A stretch of 64,000 nucleotides of DNA, taken from assembly GCF_900115805.1 (NCBI RefSeq), contig NZ_FOXU01000009.1:1-64000 (forward strand). Direction: 5' to 3'. Below, in pieces: positions 16,987 to 25,559 of this stretch. Position numbers and translations under genes: made by a program. The stretch comes from Psychrobacillus psychrotolerans. GTDB lineage: Bacteria; Bacillota; Bacilli; Bacillales_A; Planococcaceae. The notes beneath the pieces were generated by a model. The model saw nothing but the letters and a program-made list of their open reading frames with translations, had not been told where the DNA came from and did no database searches. Position 1 is the first letter of the stretch. Each line of letters starts with the position of its first letter.

Positions 16987-17502
16987 ATGTATGATCCAAC
17001 TATTTTTGAAAATCTAAAAGTAGCATTTGAAAATCATGTATACGATTTAGATAATATAGAACGTAAGATAGATATTAAAAACCGAGTCGACCTCATGGAT
17101 CTTTCCGTCATCGCGAGAGCTTTTAAGATAGAGTTTACTTTAGCTGACCAGCAGGATATAACAGCGGAAATAATCTTAGATGCATCTTTAGAAGATTTGG
17201 CAGGAGAAATCCTAGAAATAGGCAATAAAAATCTAGGGTGTACATTAGAGTTGAAGTTTATCAAAAATATACAAAACCCCGATCTACAATGTGAAGAAAT
17301 TGAACAAGCAATTAATAACATTTGGGAGGACGATATATCGTTGACCCAAACACTTAGCTTTGTATTTGGAACCGAATTATCAAGTTATAAAAACACTATA
17401 GAAGTGAAGTTTGATCAGAAGATTAATGAAGATCAAATAAGTGACATTTCTGTGTTCCTGGACCATGTTTTAGAGACGTTAGAAATATTATTTAAAATAT
17501 AA
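16987..17502 (+). CDS. Hypothetical protein between the cold-shock genes
   Basis: A 171-residue acidic protein (YDPTIFENLKVAFENHVYDLDNIE at the start) with no signal peptide or membrane helix. Strand and helix alternation (DRVDLMDLSVIARAFKIEFTL, LGCTLELKFIKNI, LSFVFGTELSSYKNTIEVKF) suggests a compact alpha-beta fold. I do not recognise the family. The longest frame starts at TTG 16966, but AGGAGGA at 16974-16980 fits ATG 16987. Its upstream region is unusually rich in inverted repeats. Confidence 0.75.
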   Translation: MYDPTIFENLKVAFENHVYDLDNIERKIDIKNRVDLMDLSVIARAFKIEFTLADQQDITAEIILDASLEDLAGEILEIGNKNLGCTLELKFIKNIQNPDLQCEEIEQAINNIWEDDISLTQTLSFVFGTELSSYKNTIEVKFDQKINEDQISDISVFLDHVLETLEILFKI

Positions 17503-17537
17503 TAATCATTTCACTAGCTTTTTGTTTGGATGTGTTG

Positions 17538-17650
17538 TATAGTTAGGATAATAATTAAATTGCTTAGATAGAAACAATGAATTCACATATTACTAAAGGT
17601 AATCGTGAGTCTTCGGTAGCTTTTCGTAATATGTGAATTTTTTTATTCAC
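17538..17650 (+). promoter_or_regulatory. Cold-shock leader hairpin, copy 2
   Basis: From TATAGT at 17538 the sequence follows the copy 1 leader closely. The hairpin arms are 17580-17599 and 17620-17639 with a G-T pair and one mismatch relative to copy 1; the 20-nt loop is identical. The T run and the ATTCAC repeat before the ribosome site are kept. Conserved pairing with changed bases supports a real RNA structure. Confidence 0.75.
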
Positions 17651-17670
17651 CATAAATGGAGGTTTTTTAC

Positions 17671-17871
17671 ATGACACAAGGTACAGTAAAATGGTTTAAC
17701 GCAGAAAAAGGTTTTGGATTTATCGAGGTTGAAGGTGGAAACGACGTATTCGCTCATTTCTCAGCAATCCAAGGCGACGGATTCAAATCTTTAGACGAAG
17801 GTCAAAAAGTTGAATTTGACGTTGAAGATGGTCAACGTGGACCACAAGCAGTTAACATTGTAAAACTTTAA
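17671..17871 (+). CDS. Cold-shock protein, CspA/CspB type, copy 2
   Basis: Encodes exactly the same 66 residues as the gene at 14706. GGAGG precedes ATG 17671 by the same spacing, and the leader is shared. Only a few silent differences are seen, such as aac for aat and gtt for gta, so the pair is either a recent duplication or kept alike by gene conversion. Flanks before the leader and after the stop differ, so the repeated unit is about 330 bp, from promoter to stop codon. Confidence 0.97.
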   Translation: MTQGTVKWFNAEKGFGFIEVEGGNDVFAHFSAIQGDGFKSLDEGQKVEFDVEDGQRGPQAVNIVKL

Positions 17872-17900
17872 TTCTTCGGAATTAATTAAACATAGTTAGC

Positions 17901-17936
17901 GAAAAAGACATCCTTTCTAAGGGTGTCTTTTTTTTG
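17901..17936 (+). terminator. Terminator of cold-shock copy 2
   Basis: AAAAAGACATCCTT and AAGGGTGTCTTTTT pair across a TCT loop before a T run. The stem sequence is unlike that of copy 1, so it was not part of the duplication. Confidence 0.88.
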
Positions 17937-18140
17937 TGCATTTTTTTATTGTTAATGGAAGAAATACCTATCCCAACTAAGCGAGCGTAGTGAACTGAAA
18001 TCTTATTAATATGGCTAGAATTGTATTGTTTTTACCTTAAGTTTGGCTCATTATTAACATCTAGAACGCATGCTATCAGATTTTTTTAAAGCAAAGTGAT
18101 AGTATATAAAGAAAGAACTTAGAAATAGGATGTGCAAAAT

Positions 18141-18779
18141 ATGAGCAATACACATATATTTTCAAAACGTGAAGAGATAGCTAATGCAATCATTCATGGG
18201 ATAGGGGCTATTTTTAGTATCGCTGCGCTTGTCATACTAATCGTATCTTCTGCAATGCAGGGAACAGCTTGGCATGTTGTAAGTTTTACGTTGTTTGGTT
18301 CATCGATGGTCCTATTATATTTGTCCTCCACACTTGTCCATAGTTTTCCGGCAGGACGTGTAAAAGATTTCTTTGAGATTATGGATCACTCCGCTATCTA
18401 CTTTTTTATAGCTGGAACGTATACCCCTTTTTTATTTCTTGCTATTAAAGGTGCGTTGGGTTGGACATTGTTCGGTATCGTATGGGGGCTTGCAATTGGG
18501 GGCACCGTGTTCAAAGCATTTTTTGTGAAACGTTTTTTACATACTTCGACCTTATTATACGTCGTAATGGGTTGGTTAATGGTATTTGGATGGAAACCCC
18601 TTCTGGAGAATGTATCATCACAAGGACTTATACTGCTAGCTATAGGTGGTATCTTATATACAGTAGGAGCAGTTTTCTATGTGTGGCGGGCTTTTACCTA
18701 TCATCATGCAGTTTGGCATGTATTTGTACTTGCAGCGTCTATTCTCCATTTCTTCGCAGTTATGACGTTGTTGCCGTAA
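18141..18779 (+). CDS. HlyIII/YqfA-family membrane protein (PAQR superfamily)
   Basis: A 212-residue protein with seven membrane helices. It has the family opening EEIANAIIHGIGAI and conserved S/D/H positions: SSTLVHSF, MDHSAIYFFIAGTYTPF and the C-terminal HHAVWHVFVL. These form a metal site in the PAQR fold. Members are called hemolysin III from one Bacillus cereus study; in most bacteria the role is membrane homeostasis or unknown. GTG 18132 is in frame, but AATAGGA fits ATG 18141. Confidence 0.93.
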   Translation: MSNTHIFSKREEIANAIIHGIGAIFSIAALVILIVSSAMQGTAWHVVSFTLFGSSMVLLYLSSTLVHSFPAGRVKDFFEIMDHSAIYFFIAGTYTPFLFLAIKGALGWTLFGIVWGLAIGGTVFKAFFVKRFLHTSTLLYVVMGWLMVFGWKPLLENVSSQGLILLAIGGILYTVGAVFYVWRAFTYHHAVWHVFVLAASILHFFAVMTLLP

Positions 18780-18830
18780 AATAGAAGGAAATTTTATTAA
18801 TAGTAAAATATGAAAAGAGGTATGCGGTAA

Positions 18831-20210
18831 ATGAAAGCCTATCAGTTAAATTTAATATTTGAAAATATAGAACCGCTTATTTGGAGAAAGGTGATTTTAC
18901 CCGCAGGTGCAACATTTAACCGTCTGCATGAAACGATTCAATATGTGACAAACTTTCAAAGTGAAATGGAGCCTTACCATTACTTTGCAGTAGAAATAGA
19001 GGACTTATTTATAACAAATAATGCTGATATTTTAGAAGAATATAAAGGAAAAAGGTTTCTAAATAAACTAGTAAAACAGTCAAATCGTATTAAAATAGAC
19101 GATTATTTAGAAAAAAATAAGCAGTTTATTTACAACTATGATTTTGGCGATGATTGGAGAATTCGTGTAGTGTTGGAGGAGATAGTCGAGGATTATTACT
19201 TTGGATATCCAACACTTCTTGATGGACAAGGAATGGCTCCGCCAGAGGATGTAGGTGGTCCTCCAGGGTATGAGGAGTTTTTAAAAATATATTCCGATCC
19301 GTCCAATGCGGAATACTTATCAATGCATAGCTGGGCAGAGAGTCAAAAGTTTCTACCCTTAGATATTGCTAGCGTGAACGATTCATTGAAATATGTAAAG
19401 TATCAAAAGACTGAGTGGGAATATGTCCATCATAAAAATTATTCTATCATATCAGATAAATACCGTGGCTCTGATATTGTAGATATCGACGTAATTCCTA
19501 ACAAGGATCTCATTGTTCAGTACGCAATAGCTTGTGGGAATTTATATGGAATAATTGAATTTCCAAAGTTCTTAGAGATTTATAATGCCCAAAACAAAAC
19601 GTCCCTCACTCTTAAGGAACTTTTGGCGATTCTAAAGGATAGCACTTATAGTAAGCTTATAAACAATGGGTTTGTTTATACAAACAATAAAGAATTCATC
19701 CACGAGGCACTGGAATATGAGCTTAATCCAGACAATTTTAGATCGGAAGTAAAAGGCAAACCATACTTTATCCCAGAAAAAAAGGAACTACTTCGCTATG
19801 TGGATGATTTATATTACGAAAAGACAATACATCAACGTAAATTAGCAACCATGCTAAAAAAAGACTTCATCCCTAATAATACAAAAGTAATAAAAGATGA
19901 AATGGATGAATTGGTTGGCGAATTACAAAATGAAGTCAATTTTACAGAAGTGGTCAAGGCATTTCTCGCTCGTTTTGAATTTAGAGATATCAAGCAAGTA
20001 AATGAATATATGCAAGTGGTGATGAAAATTGCGAACACAACTCGCCTTTGGGAGAATAGGGGACACACTCCTGATGAACTATCTCAAATAGAATCGCCAA
20101 ACTTGCAGCCTCCCCCTCCGCTGACGGTAATAGACGGCGGAAAAGTTGGCCGAAATGACCCTTGTTCATGTGGTAGTGGAAAGAAATATAAGAAGTGCTG
20201 TGGTAAATAA
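18831..20210 (+). CDS. pRiA4b ORF-3-like protein with C-terminal SEC-C motif
   Basis: A 459-residue cytosolic protein. Residues ~1-190 match the plasmid pRiA4b ORF-3/TnpR-passenger domain (YQLNLIFENIEPLIWRKV; FIYNYDFGDDWRIRVVLE; GPPGYEEFL). The middle ~250 residues are helical and unassigned. The last 20 are a SEC-C zinc motif, GRNDPCSCGSGKKYKKCC, as in the SecA tail, binding zinc and often protein partners. The function is unknown. GAGGT lies before ATG 18831, 51 nt after the HlyIII stop. Confidence 0.88.
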   Translation: MKAYQLNLIFENIEPLIWRKVILPAGATFNRLHETIQYVTNFQSEMEPYHYFAVEIEDLFITNNADILEEYKGKRFLNKLVKQSNRIKIDDYLEKNKQFIYNYDFGDDWRIRVVLEEIVEDYYFGYPTLLDGQGMAPPEDVGGPPGYEEFLKIYSDPSNAEYLSMHSWAESQKFLPLDIASVNDSLKYVKYQKTEWEYVHHKNYSIISDKYRGSDIVDIDVIPNKDLIVQYAIACGNLYGIIEFPKFLEIYNAQNKTSLTLKELLAILKDSTYSKLINNGFVYTNNKEFIHEALEYELNPDNFRSEVKGKPYFIPEKKELLRYVDDLYYEKTIHQRKLATMLKKDFIPNNTKVIKDEMDELVGELQNEVNFTEVVKAFLARFEFRDIKQVNEYMQVVMKIANTTRLWENRGHTPDELSQIESPNLQPPPPLTVIDGGKVGRNDPCSCGSGKKYKKCCGK

Positions 20211-20212
20211 TA

Positions 20213-20253
20213 AGAAGAGTTGTCGGAAATAAGTTCCGGCAGCTCTTTTTTGG
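20213..20253 (+). terminator. Intrinsic terminator
   Basis: AAGAGTTGTCGGAA pairs, with a few G-T pairs, with TTCCGGCAGCTCTT and is followed by TTTTGG, just after the SEC-C gene. Confidence 0.8.
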
Positions 20254-20298
20254 TTTGGCCATTTTTTCTAGCTGGAACGTAAAATGATTCTAGTTTAT

Positions 20299-20418
20299 CC
20301 CTCCTCTTGTTTTCACTTGTAAGTGTGTACAACTTGTATAACCTTTGACCGGGTAAATCAATCATTATTGTATTGTTTATCGCATTTAAGGTTATACAAA
20401 GTATTGACACAAGAGGAA
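20299..20418. repeat. ~120-bp palindromic intergenic element
   Basis: Nested inverted repeats: outer CCTCTTGT (from 20303) with ACAAGAGG (to 20416), and inner ACTTGTATAACCTT (20332-20345) with AAGGTTATACAAAGT (20388-20402). It fills most of the gap before DUF2177 and looks like a small palindromic or MITE-like unit. No coding capacity and no flanking duplication that I can make out. Confidence 0.5.
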
Positions 20419-20480
20419 TAGAATGTTATTTTTAATTCAACAGAAGTTCGTAAACTGAAATCTTTAAGGAGGTTAAGAGA

Positions 20481-20888
20481 ATGTATTTAAAAACTTATAT
20501 AGTAACAATTATTGTGTTTTTCTTAATAGATATCATATGGCTCGGTTTTATTTCTAAAAATTTATATCAAGAAAAGCTTGGACATTTGATGAAAGCGGAT
20601 GTGAATTGGGTAGCAGCGGGTCTGTTCTATCTATTATTCATAGCCGGTTTAATATTCTTCGTGATCAATCCCGCGCTTGCAAAGGATAGCTGGAAGTACG
20701 CGCTTTTAACTGGTGGATTCTTTGGGATGATTGCTTATGCTACATATGATATGACAAATCTTGCAACCTTAAAGGATTGGCCAATTCAAGTAACCATATT
20801 AGACATTATTTGGGGAACTGTATTATGTGGTGTCACATCGATGATTACATTCTTCGTCATAAGTTATTTCGGAGGTGCAGAAGGATGA
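20481..20888 (+). CDS. DUF2177 family membrane protein
   Basis: A 135-residue protein with four membrane helices, matching DUF2177: the opening YLKTYIVTIIVFFLIDIIWLGFI, the YATYDMTNLATLKDWP segment before helix 3, and DIIWGTVLCGVTS. Function is unknown for the family. GGAGG precedes ATG 20481. Its TGA overlaps the start of the DAK2-DegV gene (ATGA), so the two are coupled, and the DUF1295 gene follows; all three are likely one operon connected with membrane lipid (inference). Confidence 0.9.
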   Translation: MYLKTYIVTIIVFFLIDIIWLGFISKNLYQEKLGHLMKADVNWVAAGLFYLLFIAGLIFFVINPALAKDSWKYALLTGGFFGMIAYATYDMTNLATLKDWPIQVTILDIIWGTVLCGVTSMITFFVISYFGGAEG

Positions 20889-22672
20889 CCATACAATATA
20901 TGAATAGTGAAAAGCTATACTTTGGCTTTTTAGCTGGTGCCCGTGAGGTTATTAAACAAAAGCACGACCTCAACAAAATCAATGTATTTCCAGTAGCTGA
21001 TGGAGATACTGGAACTAATCTTGCATTTACAATGAATGCCATCATTGAGGAAGCAAAAGTACAAAGCTCGGCTAAAAGAACGATGGAAACCATTGCGGAT
21101 GCTGCTTTAGTTGGTGCTAGGGGTAATTCTGGTATTATCTTTGCACAATTCATTAATGGTTTATATATGGGGTTAGAAGATAAAGAGGAAATCTCCATTA
21201 AAGGATTTTCTCACTCCGTAACTAGTGCAGTATCATACGCACACAAAGCAATTTCCAATCCAGTTGAAGGAACGATGATTACCGTTATGCGTGACTGGGC
21301 AAATTCCTTAGATACATTAAAGGATAAAGCAACAGATTTTACAGAAGTATTTACAAAATCAATGATTATCGCTATGCAATCATTGAAGGATACTCCAAAT
21401 AAACTAAAGATTTTAAAGGACGCTTCCGTCGTCGATTCAGGAGCAAAGGGTTTTATCCATTTCTTAGAAGGATTTGGGCACTTCATTCAAACGGGGAAAA
21501 GCAATGAAACATCCGTTGGGAAAGAAGAAAATATCATCCAACTAGAACACACTCATACACACGATAACCAAGATTTAAGTCACAGGTATTGCACGGAAGC
21601 ACTTGTAAAAGGAGAGAACTTGGATTTAGATCAGATTAGACAGACTCTAAGTGATCTCGGGGATTCGTTAATAGTTGCAGGAAATGAACATAAAATACGC
21701 ATTCATATTCATACAAATACACCAGCAGATTTGTTTCATAGATTAAAAAACTTTGGACAGATTATTCAACAAAAAGCAGATGATATGCAAAGACAATATG
21801 AAGCAGGTCATGCAAGAAAGCATAAAATTGCACTTGTAACAGATTCCATAGCAGATCTACCAAAAGACATTATGGACAAACATCAAATACATATGATTCC
21901 ATTGAATCTGATTGTGGATGATAGCAATTACTTAGATAAACTAACGATAAGCCCTTCCTATTTATATGAGTTAATGGATAAGGGAGAAAATTATCCAACA
22001 TCTTCGCAGCCAACCCGTAAAGCGGCGGAGGATTTCTTGAACTTTGTTTCTACAAACTATGATTCTATTGTCGTTGTAACAGTATCGAATCGAATGAGTG
22101 GGACATTTGAAACGATTACTAAAGCTGCACAAAAGCTACAGGACGCCGGGAAAAAAATTGCAGTAATCGATTCCAAGTCGAATTCGGCAGCGCAAGGACT
22201 AATCGTTTTAAAGGCAGCGGAATCCATTGAAGCAGGTAAGTCTTTTGAAGAGGTAGTGTATCAAACGGAAAAAGCTGTACAAAACACGAAAATTTTTGTG
22301 CATGTTAAAACGCTAAAATATATGGCAAGATCTGGTCGCATCAATAAAATAACAGGGATGGCAGGCAAATTATTAAATCTGAAACCAGTTGTTTCGATTG
22401 ATGAAAATGGAGAGGGCATCATCCTTGGTAAAGCTCTAAGTGATAGTTCTAGTAAAAAGAAAATGCAGGCACTTGTAAGCAATATAGCACAAAGTAAAAA
22501 TATAACAGGTTACTCTATCGTGCATGCCGATGCTGAACAACAAGCAAGGCAATATGCGAAGGAATTCAGTTTATTAATTGGAAAAGAGCCAACATATATC
22601 ACTAATATTTCATCTATTGTTGCGATGAATGCAGGGGTTGGCTGCGTAGCAATTGCTTTAACAACAGAGTAA
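20885..22672 (+). CDS. DAK2-DegV fusion protein (fatty-acid-kinase-like)
   Basis: About 595 residues. The first ~200 form a DAK2 kinase domain with the nucleotide/Mg motif NVFPVADGDTGTNLAFT and GARGNSGIIFAQ. A middle domain (~210-310) follows. From ~312 a complete DegV fatty-acid-binding fold appears (KIALVTDSIADLP; TSQPTRKAAEDF; SNRMSGTFETI). In Staphylococcus these are separate proteins, FakA and FakB, which phosphorylate exogenous fatty acids; here both are on one chain. The long frame opens at 20777, but ATG 20885 overlaps the DUF2177 stop and has GGAGG upstream. Confidence 0.92.
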   Translation: MTIQYMNSEKLYFGFLAGAREVIKQKHDLNKINVFPVADGDTGTNLAFTMNAIIEEAKVQSSAKRTMETIADAALVGARGNSGIIFAQFINGLYMGLEDKEEISIKGFSHSVTSAVSYAHKAISNPVEGTMITVMRDWANSLDTLKDKATDFTEVFTKSMIIAMQSLKDTPNKLKILKDASVVDSGAKGFIHFLEGFGHFIQTGKSNETSVGKEENIIQLEHTHTHDNQDLSHRYCTEALVKGENLDLDQIRQTLSDLGDSLIVAGNEHKIRIHIHTNTPADLFHRLKNFGQIIQQKADDMQRQYEAGHARKHKIALVTDSIADLPKDIMDKHQIHMIPLNLIVDDSNYLDKLTISPSYLYELMDKGENYPTSSQPTRKAAEDFLNFVSTNYDSIVVVTVSNRMSGTFETITKAAQKLQDAGKKIAVIDSKSNSAAQGLIVLKAAESIEAGKSFEEVVYQTEKAVQNTKIFVHVKTLKYMARSGRINKITGMAGKLLNLKPVVSIDENGEGIILGKALSDSSSKKKMQALVSNIAQSKNITGYSIVHADAEQQARQYAKEFSLLIGKEPTYITNISSIVAMNAGVGCVAIALTTE

Positions 22673-22687
22673 GGGGGGATGAGGAAT

Positions 22688-23464
22688 ATGAACATTTATA
22701 TCGAAATATTACTAGTATTATTGGCATTTTTCTTTGTCGTATTTTTAATTGGGCAAGTTAAAAAGAATAATGGTTTAGTAGATATTGCATGGGGACTAGG
22801 CTTTGTTATTGTTGGGGTTTATAGCTTTTTTGTAAGTGAATTTCAATCAGAACGTGCAGCAGTCGTTACAATTTTAGTGGCCTTATGGGGACTTCGTCTA
22901 GCGTACTATTTATTTCGTAGAAATTGGAGTAAAGATGAAGATTATAGATACGTGAATATGCGTAAACGTTGGGGTACGACTAAATCGAAGTACGTGAAGA
23001 TGTTCTTGAATGTATATCTTCTTCAGCTTATCCTACTGTTTATCATTGCACAGCCCATCATAACGGTCAATAAATCCTCGGAAATGGGATTAGGCTGGTT
23101 AGATTATATTGGGATAGCAATATGGATTATTGGATACATTTTTGAAGTAGTAGGTGACAGTCAGCTTAAAGCGTTCATAAGCAAACCGGAGAATAAAGGC
23201 AGACTGATGAAATACGGATTGTGGAAATACACACGCCACCCGAATTACTTTGGAGAAGCAACGATGTGGTGGGGTATTTTCATTATCTCGCTATCCGTTC
23301 CAAATGGTTGGGTAGGTTTTTATAGTCCGCTAATTATTACATTACTATTGCTCTTTGTATCAGGAGTTCCATTACTTGAGAAAAAATACAAAAAACATCC
23401 GGAATGGGCGGAGTATGAAAGAACAACTAGTAAATTTATCCCAATGTATTCCAAACAAGTTTAA
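22688..23464 (+). CDS. DUF1295 (steroid 5-alpha-reductase-like) membrane protein
   Basis: A 258-residue protein with six or seven membrane helices. It has the family hallmarks [13 protein letters not shown] near the start, then [34 protein letters not shown], the NADPH/catalytic region shared with isoprenylcysteine methyltransferases and steroid reductases. It is probably an integral-membrane lipid-modifying enzyme, substrate unknown. ATG 22679 is also open, but AAGGGGGG sits 9 nt before ATG 22688. It follows the DAK2-DegV gene by 15 nt, so a role with fatty acids or lipids is reasonable. Confidence 0.88.
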   Translation: MNIYIEILLVLLAFFFVVFLIGQVKKNNGLVDIAWGLGFVIVGVYSFFVSEFQSERAAVVTILVALWGLRLAYYLFRRNWSKDEDYRYVNMRKRWGTTKSKYVKMFLNVYLLQLILLFIIAQPIITVNKSSEMGLGWLDYIGIAIWIIGYIFEVVGDSQLKAFISKPENKGRLMKYGLWKYTRHPNYFGEATMWWGIFIISLSVPNGWVGFYSPLIITLLLLFVSGVPLLEKKYKKHPEWAEYERTTSKFIPMYSKQV

Positions 23465-23573
23465 AGATATTGACGGACTATTCTGGATGTACCTTTCTGT
23501 TCTCTGTTTTATACTTCAAATGTTATAATGAAATTTAAATGTTTAGAAGCAGAATTTAGAGAAGAGGATAGTT

Positions 23574-24641
23574 ATGAATAAAACATCTATATATGGATTA
23601 ACATTAGATCAATTAATAGAGTGGCTTCATGAACGTGGCCACAAAAAGTCTCGAGCGTTACAGGTTTGGAATTGGTTATATAGAAAGCGTGTTACGAATT
23701 TTGCAGATATGACAGATATACATGAAGAATGTATTCAATTATTGCAAGAACATTATACGATACAAACCCTTACGGAACATGTAAAGCAAGAAGCAGCCGA
23801 TGGAACGATGAAGTTTTTGTTTAGGCTGCAAGATGGCAACTTAATCGAAACGGTTATGATGAGACATAAATATGGTATTTCCGTTTGTGTGACGACGCAA
23901 GTAGGCTGTAACATCGGCTGTAGCTTCTGTGCGAGTGGCTTACTTGCAAAGAGCCGCGATTTATCAAGCGGAGAAATCGTCGAACAAATTATGAATATTC
24001 AACTGCATCTAGACCAACTGGAGCAAAAAGATGAGGTTAGTCACATTGTCGTGATGGGAATTGGAGAGCCGTTTGATAACTTTACAAATCTGTTAGACTT
24101 CCTAAACGTCGTGATTGATCATAAAGGATTGGCAATAGCTGCTAGAAAGATAACTGTTTCTACGAGTGGTATTGTCAATAAAATTTATGAATTCACGGAT
24201 ACGAAAATTCCGGTAAATCTAGCTATTTCCTTACATGCACCAAACAATGAGCTACGTACTAGAATTATGAAGATCAACCGTGCCATGCCAATTGAAAAGC
24301 TAATGGAATCTCTAAAATACTACTTATCAAAAAACAATCGAAGAATTACGATTGAATACATCCTACTGAAGGACGTAAATGATACGAAGGAAGTAGCTGA
24401 GGAGTTAGCCGATTTACTTCATGACATAAAAGATCAGTTATATGTCAACTTGATACCGTATAACCCTGTCGATGAACATAGCCAGTATCAAAGAAGTGAA
24501 CAAGTATCTGTATTGTCGTTCTATGATACGCTGAAAAAGAGAGGCGTCAATTGCAAAATTCGTCAAGAACATGGAACAGACATCGATGCTGCGTGTGGTC
24601 AGTTGAGAAGTAAGCAAATGAAAAAGGAAAAAGTACGGTAA
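23574..24641 (+). CDS. rlmN: 23S rRNA (adenine-C2)-methyltransferase, RlmN family
   Basis: A 355-residue radical SAM enzyme methylating A2503 of 23S rRNA and A37 of some tRNAs. The cluster motif [10 protein letters not shown] (CxxxCxxC) is at ~114-123. [18 protein letters not shown] and AISLHAPN are RlmN-like, and the second catalytic Cys lies in DIDAACGQL near the C-terminus. These features are much closer to Bacillus RlmN than to Cfr. AGAGGA precedes ATG 23574 and TATAAT lies ~45 nt upstream. In Bacillus rlmN usually sits by the prkC genes, so this could be a relocated gene or a second copy. Confidence 0.93.
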   Translation: MNKTSIYGLTLDQLIEWLHERGHKKSRALQVWNWLYRKRVTNFADMTDIHEECIQLLQEHYTIQTLTEHVKQEAADGTMKFLFRLQDGNLIETVMMRHKYGISVCVTTQVGCNIGCSFCASGLLAKSRDLSSGEIVEQIMNIQLHLDQLEQKDEVSHIVVMGIGEPFDNFTNLLDFLNVVIDHKGLAIAARKITVSTSGIVNKIYEFTDTKIPVNLAISLHAPNNELRTRIMKINRAMPIEKLMESLKYYLSKNNRRITIEYILLKDVNDTKEVAEELADLLHDIKDQLYVNLIPYNPVDEHSQYQRSEQVSVLSFYDTLKKRGVNCKIRQEHGTDIDAACGQLRSKQMKKEKVR

Positions 24642-24689
24642 TTAGCGTATTAACTTTTGATAGTATTAGCTAGGATATCACTTAATAAG

Positions 24690-24726
24690 CACTCAGTTGG
24701 ATTTTCATCAAGCTGAGTGTTTTTTC
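24690..24726 (+). terminator. Terminator of rlmN
   Basis: CACTCAG and CTGAGTG pair over a 16-nt loop that itself contains TTGGAT/ATCAA, followed by TTTTTT. Confidence 0.8.
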
Positions 24727-24849
24727 TATGTTATTTAATTGAAAAAAGGAAAACTACATCTTTATTTGGCGAAAGATGGAATTTATTTTATGGACAGCAA
24801 TTTTAATGTTACGATAATAGAATAATACTAATGTTGGGGGAGAGATTCT

Positions 24850-25464
24850 GTGTTTTTGGATAAGCTGAAGAAGGAGCTAAATGATAAGCAACCGCTTTTT
24901 ATAGGAGAGGAAACGGCACTACGTTATGCTGTTTTAATACCCCTAGTACAAGTGGATGGCGAATGGCATGTGCTATTCGAGGTGCGCTCATTAACGATGA
25001 GAAAGCAACCAGGAGACATCAGTTTTCCAGGTGGTCGAATCGATCCAACAGACGCATCTCCAATGGAAGCGGCAATTCGAGAAACCCATGAAGAGTTAGG
25101 TGTCGATCCAACATGCATCAAGGTGTTGGGGCAGATGAGTGCATATATTGCCTCTCCATCATTTGTTGTCTACCCATTTGTGGCAACGATCGACCATCAC
25201 GAAATCGAATCCTTTAACAAAGACGAGGTCGAAGCGGTATTCACGATCCCCGTTAACTGGCTTTTAAATCATGAGCCCTATATGCATACAGTTTCTGTAC
25301 AGCCAATGCCTCCGATGGATTTCCCATACGACAAGATTTTCAACGGAGACAAATATCAATGGAGACCTCGTGCAATTGAGGAATGGTTTTACGAGTATGG
25401 AGAGTATACAATTTGGGGTCTGACAGCTAGGGTATTGAAGCATTTTGTGGAGACGATAAAATAA
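24850..25464 (+). CDS. Nudix hydrolase, CoA pyrophosphatase type
   Basis: A 204-residue cytosolic enzyme. The CoA-type signature QPGDISFPGGRID leads into the Nudix box AAIRETHEELGV (~78-90), with Mg-binding Glu residues in RETHEEL. Members cleave CoA to phosphopantetheine and adenosine 3',5'-bisphosphate or remove oxidised CoA. It starts at GTG 24850 with GGGGGAGAG upstream; no other start fits. It stands alone between two strong hairpin regions. Confidence 0.9.
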   Translation: MFLDKLKKELNDKQPLFIGEETALRYAVLIPLVQVDGEWHVLFEVRSLTMRKQPGDISFPGGRIDPTDASPMEAAIRETHEELGVDPTCIKVLGQMSAYIASPSFVVYPFVATIDHHEIESFNKDEVEAVFTIPVNWLLNHEPYMHTVSVQPMPPMDFPYDKIFNGDKYQWRPRAIEEWFYEYGEYTIWGLTARVLKHFVETIK

Positions 25465-25467
25465 ACA

Positions 25468-25514
25468 GTTCCCTGTGTAGGACACTATTCTGAAAAGTGT
25501 CCTACACAGGGAAC
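25468..25514. terminator. Long palindrome GTTCCCTGTGTAGGACACT
   Basis: A perfect 19-bp stem with a 9-nt loop right after the Nudix stop. The outer GTTCCCTGTGTA segment recurs with variants at 42299 and 54541, so this may be a copy of a dispersed palindrome used as a terminator. It lacks a T run. Confidence 0.7.
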
Positions 25515-25518
25515 ATAT

Positions 25519-25552
25519 AAAACACCGATTCCCAAAAGGAATCGGTGTTTTC
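25519..25552. terminator. Bidirectional terminator before the osmolyte operon end
   Basis: AAAACACCGATTCC and GGAATCGGTGTTTT form a 14-bp stem with a short loop, 8 bp from the stop of the leftward opuCC-like gene. Confidence 0.92.
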
Positions 25553-25559
25553 GACACAT

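Noticed and set aside
18831-20210. Mobile element because of the pRiA4b ORF-3 / TnpR-passenger label
   Set aside because: No transposase, terminal repeats or target duplications are seen; the family is common in chromosomes.
23574-24641. Cfr antibiotic-resistance methyltransferase
   Set aside because: The motifs [19 protein letters not shown] and overall sequence are RlmN-like, not Cfr-like.
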